DNA of 19,513 nucleotides from Desulfobacteraceae bacterium (GTDB lineage: Bacteria; Desulfobacterota; DSM-4660; Desulfatiglandales; Desulfatiglandaceae), in the NCBI GenBank assembly GCA_020349865.1, contig CP070700.1, forward strand, positions 3,652,030 through 3,671,542. The letters run 5' to 3'. Position 1 is the stretch's first letter, and every line of letters starts with the position of its first letter. Below are positions 15,161 through 19,513 of this stretch, one piece after another. The position numbers and the translations under genes were made by a program. The notes beneath the pieces are model-generated. The model saw nothing but the letters and a program-made list of their open reading frames with translations, was not told the DNA's origin and made no database searches.

Positions 15161-15344
15161 CTAATGCGAAATGGTTATTAGCAGAGAATCGAATAGTTAA
15201 CCCGATTTCAATGAAAAATCAATCCAAAATGTGTGTAACGAAATACCATTTTTTAGTAAGGGAAATGCCATTAAGTGGAAAAAATTTATACATTCGCAGT
15301 CGCTAGACCGCTATCTAACAGCTTGAAAGTTGGTTGTCACATCA
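15161..15344. repeat. Tandem repeat unit A (188-bp period)
   Basis: The first of two tandem units, starting CTAATGCGAA and ending GGTTGTCACATCA. It is about 89% identical to unit B by eye (about 21 differences in 184 bases, no gaps). It lies two bases upstream of the sigma-54 -24 element in minus orientation. Well-kept parts include CTAATGCGAA.TG.TTATTAG, with 5-base inverted arms CTAAT/ATTAG, and AACAGCTTGAAAGTTGGTTG. No open reading frame of note. Confidence 0.85.
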
Positions 15345-15348
15345 ATAT

Positions 15349-15532
15349 CTAATGCGAAGTGATTATTAGCAGAAAATCAAGTAGTTAACCTGATTTCAAT
15401 GAAAAACCAATCCAAAATGTGTGTAACAAAGTACCATGTTTTGGGAAAGAAAATACCATTACGTGGAAAAAGCTTATATATTCACAGTCGCTAGACCTCT
15501 ATCTAACAGCTTGAAAGTTGGTTGTCACATCA
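15349..15532. repeat. Tandem repeat unit B (188-bp period)
   Basis: The second unit, offset exactly 188 bases from unit A with no insertions or deletions between them. The last about 45 bases are identical apart from one change, while the middle (about 15428-15480) has drifted most. It occupies the position of a distal enhancer relative to the promoter at 15143-15158. The function is inferred from position. Confidence 0.85.
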
Positions 15533-15721
15533 GTTGTTCTTTTGGATGTATAGATAGAACGCGGATTCGAATTTTCGTGAAGGCAAAGCACAGGGATCAA
15601 TAGAAGGATTGCAAGAGAGACAACAACAATTTGCCTGCTCGACTGGGACTATGCCAGTTCAGCTGAGATCTGTACCTTAACGATAACGGTTACTGATAAG
15701 ACAAGGAAGAATGTCGACAGA

Positions 15722-15842
15722 GAGCCGTACTGGGGGAAATCTGACGTCCGCTTCAATGAGGGGGCCGAGAGAAAGTCGACATGGTGAGGGCTGGGGTACC
15801 GGCATAGGGCGAAAGCTGCCGGAAGCGGTTACTTTCTCACAC
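15722..15842 (+). mobile_element. Decayed group II intron 3' end (domains V and VI relic)
   Basis: GAGCCGTACTGGGGGAAATC at 15722 and CGTCCGCTTC ending at 15754 resemble domain V: GAGCCG pairs with CGCTTC with one C-C mismatch, and a GAAA loop is kept. AATGAGGGGG follows. Domain VI has a base stem GAGAAAGT (15769-15776) / ACTTTCTC (15831-15838) and an inner hairpin CCGGCA/TGCCGG, the same plan as the intron end at 151-255 but with different bases. The end is ACAC at 15839-15842. Upstream domains and a reverse transcriptase are not visible, and the domain V mismatch suggests an inactive remnant. Confidence 0.65.
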
Positions 15843-16068
15843 TTAAAGCTACTTCACCGAGGTTCTGCTCTACCAAGGTACTCTAAATGGAAAATGGGAT
15901 TAATGAAAACAGAATGACCCCTTAAATATGTAAGTTTAGCAGTTCCGAAAGAATGGCACCAGAAAAAAATAACTTACCACAAGAGGGTCATGGGGTCCCA
16001 TAGCCCCGTTAGGAAATGGTAAGCCACATGAGCGACAGACGCTCTGTTACCACTCTATCGCAACAGCA
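15843..16068. other. Gene-free stretch
   Basis: No credible gene, RNA or promoter is seen here. A 7-base inverted pair ATGACCC (15914-15920) / GGGTCAT (about 15985-15991) is present but too short to identify an insertion element. The frame of the following TPR fragment stays open for some 90 bases upstream of its ATG, yet without TPR-like sequence. Confidence 0.5.
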
Positions 16069-16614
16069 ATGAAATTCGTGCAGAGGGCTCTTGCTTTAGA
16101 TAAGTCTTTAGCCTCTGCACACAGTTTGTTAGGTTGGCTATATACACTGTTAAGAAAACATGATGATGGCATCGCACAGTGTGAGCAAGCTGTCAGCCTC
16201 GAACCAAATTCGGCTGATGCACATTTCTATCTGAGTTTGGCTCTCAGGTTGACAGGTAGACCAAAAGAAGCCATTACGGTGTGCAAGGAGGCGATACGTC
16301 TCAATCCTATTCCTTCAAGTCATTATTACCAGAGCTTAACAAATTCGTATTCCTTAACGAGGCAGTATGAGGAAGCAATAAAGGCAGGCAAGAAAGCCAT
16401 CCATGTCGAGCCTGATAATCTCCTTGCCAATGCACATCTCGCCGCTGCTTACAGTTTAAATAGACAGGAAGAAGAAGCTCTTGTCGAAGCAAAAGAAGTC
16501 CTGAGGATAAGCCCAAAGTTCTCGGTAGACCACTGGGCAAGGACGATGCCGTACAAAAGTGAAGCTGACAGGGACCTTGTCATTAATGCCCTGCGCAAGG
16601 CAGGGTTGAAGTGA
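16069..16614 (+). pseudogene. C-terminal fragment of a TPR protein
   Basis: 181 codons from an ATG that has no ribosome binding site. Nearly the whole length is TPR: ALALDKSLASAHSLLGWLY, GIAQCEQAVSLEPNSADAHF, AITVCKEAIRLNPIPSSHYY, AIKAGKKAIHVEPDNLLANA, ALVEAKEVLRISPKFSVDHW. The end, PYKSEADRDLVINALRKAGLK, is the typical tail of long proteins that join an adenylate cyclase or DNA-binding domain to C-terminal TPRs. The missing N-terminus, the lack of start signals and the position between an intron relic and a repeat suggest a truncated remnant. It could still be expressed as a small TPR protein, but nothing supports that. Confidence 0.6.
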
Positions 16615-16929
16615 GCACGGGCAGGCGAAGAATCCGTCATTCAGGAAGCCGTGCCTCCCGGGCTTATCTCCCTAACCGCAGACCTGATATATCTTGCCTA
16701 CCTGAAATAAGCAATCTTTTCAGAATGTTGAGATACGCTTCACATACATGCAATTCCGATGAAGATCCTCAGATGAACCTGAGTGTCTAGTCTAACCCAA
16801 CATATTGTATTTGGTCACTCCTACCCAATTCAGTTCGTCAGTTTCCACTTCTTGCCATAAACCTTATCATAGCTGCTTATATTTACTTATCACTGCGTTT
16901 TGTTAGCTTGAAAGAACACCGAGCATAGC
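16615..16929. other. Gene-free stretch
   Basis: No convincing reading frame, RNA or terminator is seen between the TPR fragment and the second copy of the dispersed element. Composition is AT-rich with no clear repeats. Confidence 0.5.
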
Positions 16930-17161
16930 CCAAATTAACCTTGAAACTCAACCAATATCTGGTTTTAAACAAAAAATTTCGCTCTTGAAAACGTCCTCTC
17001 CGGCCTCAACTCATTACTATCATATCTGACATTTACTTGCCAGCATCAGAGCCAGCCGGACCTAACGAACATTTAGCAATATGAAAAGAATTAAGGCTAT
17101 TTTTTGTGTTCACATGGAAGAGTCAAACGAAGGGTTAACTCCTCATCCCCACTTCCTGGTT
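16930..17161. repeat. Dispersed intergenic element, copy 2
   Basis: A diverged match to 264-562 in the same orientation, without the extra about 65-70 bases. It starts near GCCCAAATTAACCTT and ends near CCCCACTTCCTGGT, 20 bases before the stop codon of the aminotransferase gene. Like copy 1 it lies immediately 3' of the last gene of a minus-strand run, so it would form the 3' untranslated end of that transcript. The region is non-coding by inspection. Confidence 0.75.
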
Positions 17162-17180
17162 GGCGGGCTGCATGATCTCA

Positions 17181-18359
17181 TCAACCTCTTTGTTCAACGT
17201 CAGATTCTGATTGGCCCAGGACTTCCTTAAAAGAATTCACCACAGTATCAATCTCTTCCTTGGTGATGACCAGAGGGGGAAGCAATCTGATTACCGTAGC
17301 ACCAGCCAGAAGCACAATGACACCTCTGTCCATGAGCTGTTGCACATACGGTCCAGCCTTTTCCTTGAGTTCTATTCCAATCATCAGCCCGAGGCCCCTT
17401 ACCTCACGGACCTTTTCACTTTGAATGGCCTGAAGCTCTTTTAGAAAATAAGCTCCTAAGCTCTTGGCTTTGGCCACCAGATCCTCTTTCTCGATCACTT
17501 CGAGGGAGGCTATGGCAGCTGCACAAGCGGTGGGGTTTCCTCCAAAGGTGGAACTGTGGCTCTTCACGGGGACAGCAATGTCGTCGCTGCACAGAACGGC
17601 TCCCATTGGTATGCCTCCGGCCAGCGACTTGGCCAGACAGAGGAGATCGGGAGCAACAAACTGTTCGCAGGCGAACATGGTCCCCGTCCTGCCGAAGCCT
17701 GTCTGCACCTCGTCGATAATGAGCACTATCTTTTTGGCCTTGCAGAGGTTTAGTACTTTTTGGAAATAATCGCTGTTCCCAACCCTTACGCCTCCCTCCC
17801 CTTGCACGACTTCCAGAAGAATTGCTGCGGTATCCTCATTAATAGCACCTTCAAACTTTTCGGAATTATTGAATGGGACATGTCTCAGTCCCGGAAGCAT
17901 TGGCATAAATGGCTTCTGGTATTCTGCTCCCCACGTAGCAGCAAGGGCGCCCATTGTTTTGCCATGAAATCCTCGCATGGCAGCAATGATTTCCGTCTTG
18001 CCTGTGGTCGCACGGGCAAACTTCAACGCCGCTTCCACCGCCTCTGCCCCTGAATTGCAAAAGAACACCTTCTTCAGGTTTTTAGGGGCGATTTTGACGA
18101 GTTTTTCTGCCAGCCGGGCACGGACAGGATTATAGAACATGCTGTAGCAGTTTCCCAATTGAAGGTACTGCTCATGGATGGCTTTTGCAACCGCCTCATT
18201 GCCATGCCCGATATTCGAAGCTCCCACGTTGGAGGCGCAATCAATAAACTCCATGCCCTGCTTATCATACAGCTTTGCTCCCTTGCCTCTGACAAGGACA
18301 ATGTCCCTCCTGGGATAGACGGGAAGTTCGTATCTCCCTTCCATGTCTTTGACGTTCAT
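17181..18359 (-). CDS. lysJ: LysJ/ArgD-type aminotransferase (class III, PLP)
   Basis: 392 aa, a normal length. A class III PLP aminotransferase of the acetylornithine / LysW-aminoadipate-semialdehyde group. Visible: FCNSGAEAVEAALKFAR (phosphate-binding), MRGFHGKTMGALAAT, VVQGEGGV, LIIDEVQTGFGRTG (Asp216), LAKSLAGGIPMGAV (Lys244 as the Schiff base) and STFGGNPTACAAA. All catalytic residues are present. The start ATG overlaps the stop of the kinase gene by four bases (ATGA), so the two are translationally coupled. Next to a LysZ-type kinase, the likely substrate is a LysW-carried semialdehyde, giving lysine or ornithine; sequence alone does not decide which, nor exclude free N-acetyl substrates. 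It is the last gene of its operon in the window. Confidence 0.85.
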   Translation of the reverse strand: MNVKDMEGRYELPVYPRRDIVLVRGKGAKLYDKQGMEFIDCASNVGASNIGHGNEAVAKAIHEQYLQLGNCYSMFYNPVRARLAEKLVKIAPKNLKKVFFCNSGAEAVEAALKFARATTGKTEIIAAMRGFHGKTMGALAATWGAEYQKPFMPMLPGLRHVPFNNSEKFEGAINEDTAAILLEVVQGEGGVRVGNSDYFQKVLNLCKAKKIVLIIDEVQTGFGRTGTMFACEQFVAPDLLCLAKSLAGGIPMGAVLCSDDIAVPVKSHSSTFGGNPTACAAAIASLEVIEKEDLVAKAKSLGAYFLKELQAIQSEKVREVRGLGLMIGIELKEKAGPYVQQLMDRGVIVLLAGATVIRLLPPLVITKEEIDTVVNSFKEVLGQSESDVEQRG

Positions 18360-19147
18360 GAGATAACCGTTCCCTTCCCAGCCAGGGCATCCGCCACCGG
18401 ATGCTCGCTGCGTCCGTCACTAATGATGACCCTCGTTGCGCCGTGCTCAAAGAGTCTCTTTAAAGAGAGCATCTTGCGCTTAATCCTTCCCTCCACCTGT
18501 TGCTCATGCGATTCCAGCTCAGCGGGAGATATCTTCCTGATCACAGAGCCTTCATCATTTTTATCTTCGAGAAATCCGGGTGCCTCAATAAGGTTTACTA
18601 CCGTATCTGCCCTGAGGGATTTTTGCAACACTCTGACAACATCGTCATTCTCGGTGTTAATGGCAGCGTTATGCTCATCAATGATAGGCACAGTCAAGAC
18701 AGGGACGTAACCATTGTCAAGAAGCAAATGCAAAAAGGCTTTGTTGACTATTTCAGGCTTCCCGGAATAATCCCTGACAATCTTCTGCTTCCCGTTCTGC
18801 ATAACCCTGATACCTCGATTCCGTTTTCCCTGTATCACTTTTCCGTCAACGCCTGACAGACCTACTGCATTGATGCCATGTTGCTGGCACATCTCTACGA
18901 TCCGCTTATTTCTCAATCCCGCATACGCCATCATCATGACATCAATCATTTTCTCATCAGAATAAACACTGGAGTAGCCTTTGACCGAAGTGAGCACCTG
19001 CTTGGTTTGGCCAAGGTTCTCCGCCAGTTTGTCACGAAGCGCGTTGGCACCATGAACAATGATGAACTTTTCTGACAGGGCTGCAAGGTCGGCTATGATC
19101 CCCTGAATGTTGATGTTCCTTCCTCCGCCGATCTTTGTGATAATCAT
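18356..19147 (-). CDS. lysZ: LysZ-type amino-group-carrier-linked kinase
   Basis: 263 aa, an amino acid kinase family protein close to LysZ ([LysW]-aminoadipate/glutamate kinase) rather than classical ArgB, which is longer. Visible: N-terminal KIGGGRNIN, IIVHGANALRDK, GLRNKRIVEMCQQHGINAVGLSG, DYSGKPEIVNKAFLHLLLDNGYVPVLTV, AINTENDD, VEGRIKRKM (the Lys pair near ATP) and a C-terminal ISDGRSEHPVADALAGKGTVI, all in LysZ order. It phosphorylates the side-chain carboxyl of an aminoadipate or glutamate attached to the small carrier LysW. The carrier, ligase and reductase genes are not in the window. VHGAN replaces the more usual VHGG. The start codon follows the upstream stop directly (TAAATG). Confidence 0.85.
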   Translation of the reverse strand: MIITKIGGGRNINIQGIIADLAALSEKFIIVHGANALRDKLAENLGQTKQVLTSVKGYSSVYSDEKMIDVMMMAYAGLRNKRIVEMCQQHGINAVGLSGVDGKVIQGKRNRGIRVMQNGKQKIVRDYSGKPEIVNKAFLHLLLDNGYVPVLTVPIIDEHNAAINTENDDVVRVLQKSLRADTVVNLIEAPGFLEDKNDEGSVIRKISPAELESHEQQVEGRIKRKMLSLKRLFEHGATRVIISDGRSEHPVADALAGKGTVIS

Positions 19148-19513
19148 TTACCAGGCCCTCACTGTATTATTTTCGATGCTTTGCCACCCAGACTCGGAAA
19201 GATAAGGCTCGGAACAGATTGTCAACTCAGCTCCCTCCTTATAATGCATCGTGAAATACTCCCTGTCTTCATTAAATGAAGTGGAGACATATATGGTGTC
19301 ATCCTTTACCATGATGATGTTCATTGCCCTGATGTAGTTGCTTCTCTTCTTAATAATACCGACAGCCTTTTCGAGTGCTTTCAGGGTATCGCCCTTGTCA
19401 AATCGTTTGATGTAGTTGAAGATCTTCTCTGCCCCGATCCTTCCCTGTTCACGGATCCTCACTCCTCGTAACTCACCGTTAAAAATGTATACAAACCTGC
19501 CATCAAAAAAAGG
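19148..19513 (-). CDS. Class II glutamine amidotransferase-like protein, C-terminal part (5' end outside window)
   Basis: The frame is open to the right edge of the window, so the gene is truncated there; an internal GTG at 19460-19462 is not the real start. The visible 121 residues begin PFFDGRFVYIFNGELRGVRI, matching the region of class II (Ntn-type) glutamine amidotransferases around the conserved Asn-Gly. IGAEKIFNYI, then AMNIIMVKDDTIYVST, and ICSEPYLSESGWQSIENNTV (SEP...W..I..N) follow the YafJ/EgtC-like pattern. The catalytic N-terminal Cys lies beyond the window. It ends TAA directly before the lysZ ATG, so it belongs to the same operon. A role in nitrogen supply for carrier-linked amino acid synthesis is inferred only from this packing. 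Confidence 0.65.
   Translation of the reverse strand, partial: PFFDGRFVYIFNGELRGVRIREQGRIGAEKIFNYIKRFDKGDTLKALEKAVGIIKKRSNYIRAMNIIMVKDDTIYVSTSFNEDREYFTMHYKEGAELTICSEPYLSESGWQSIENNTVRAW

Noticed and set aside
15711..15917. A 68-codon plus-strand frame across the intron relic
   Set aside because: It coincides with structured group II intron RNA (domains V and VI) and encodes nothing recognisable.
15914..15991. Inverted 7-mer ATGACCC / GGGTCAT as possible insertion-sequence ends
   Set aside because: Arms are short, only about 80 bases apart, with no transposase and no target-site duplication visible.

Overview
The window looks like part of the chromosome of a Gram-negative bacterium of moderate GC content. 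The envelope is diderm, as shown by an outer-membrane secretin, lipoproteins and a SPOR domain. Gene order and style (Tad locus with TPR/SPOR proteins, LysW-type lysine/ornithine genes, a sigma-54 promoter, group II introns) suggest Desulfobacterota (Deltaproteobacteria) or a relative. This placement is inference from gene content only.

Layout. (1) 1-255: the 3' end of a group II intron on the + strand (domains V and VI); the rest lies left of the window. (2) 264-562: a non-coding element, copy 1 of a diverged pair; copy 2 is at 16930-17161. (3) 629-14555, all on the minus strand: a complete-looking tad (tight adherence, Flp pilus) locus. In transcription order it holds flp pilin, cpaA/tadV prepilin peptidase, cpaB/rcpC, cpaC/rcpA secretin, a short lipoprotein, tadE, a tadG-like gene, cpaE/tadZ, cpaF/tadA ATPase, tadB, tadC, a tadD-like TPR lipoprotein, a polytopic membrane protein with a C-terminal SH3b domain, and a TPR-SPOR-LytR_C lipoprotein. 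(4) 14556-15532: an unusual control region. Read on the minus strand it has two 188-bp tandem repeats, a near-perfect sigma-54 promoter, a 66-codon gene resembling the N-terminal domain of translation initiation factor IF-3, a Rho-independent terminator/attenuator, then the flp leader. (5) 15533-17180: mostly non-coding DNA with a second, decayed group II intron 3' end (15722-15842), the orphaned C-terminal part of a TPR protein (16069-16614), and copy 2 of the dispersed element. (6) 17181-19513, minus strand: three tightly packed genes. These are a partial class II glutamine amidotransferase-like gene, a LysZ-type amino-group-carrier kinase and a LysJ/ArgD-type aminotransferase, so probably carrier-protein-linked lysine or ornithine synthesis.

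How it works together. Flp pilin is cleaved by CpaA and polymerised by the CpaF ATPase on the TadB/TadC platform. CpaE localises the machine, CpaC (assisted by CpaB, TadD and probably the small lipoprotein) forms the outer-membrane channel, and TadE/TadG are minor pilin-like parts. The two terminal genes carry peptidoglycan- or wall-associated modules (SH3b, SPOR, LytR_C) and may anchor the machine in the wall. The most interesting part is the control region. An IF-3-N-like small protein sits between a sigma-54 promoter with duplicated upstream DNA and a terminator just ahead of the pilin gene, which suggests an undescribed regulatory module for Flp pili.
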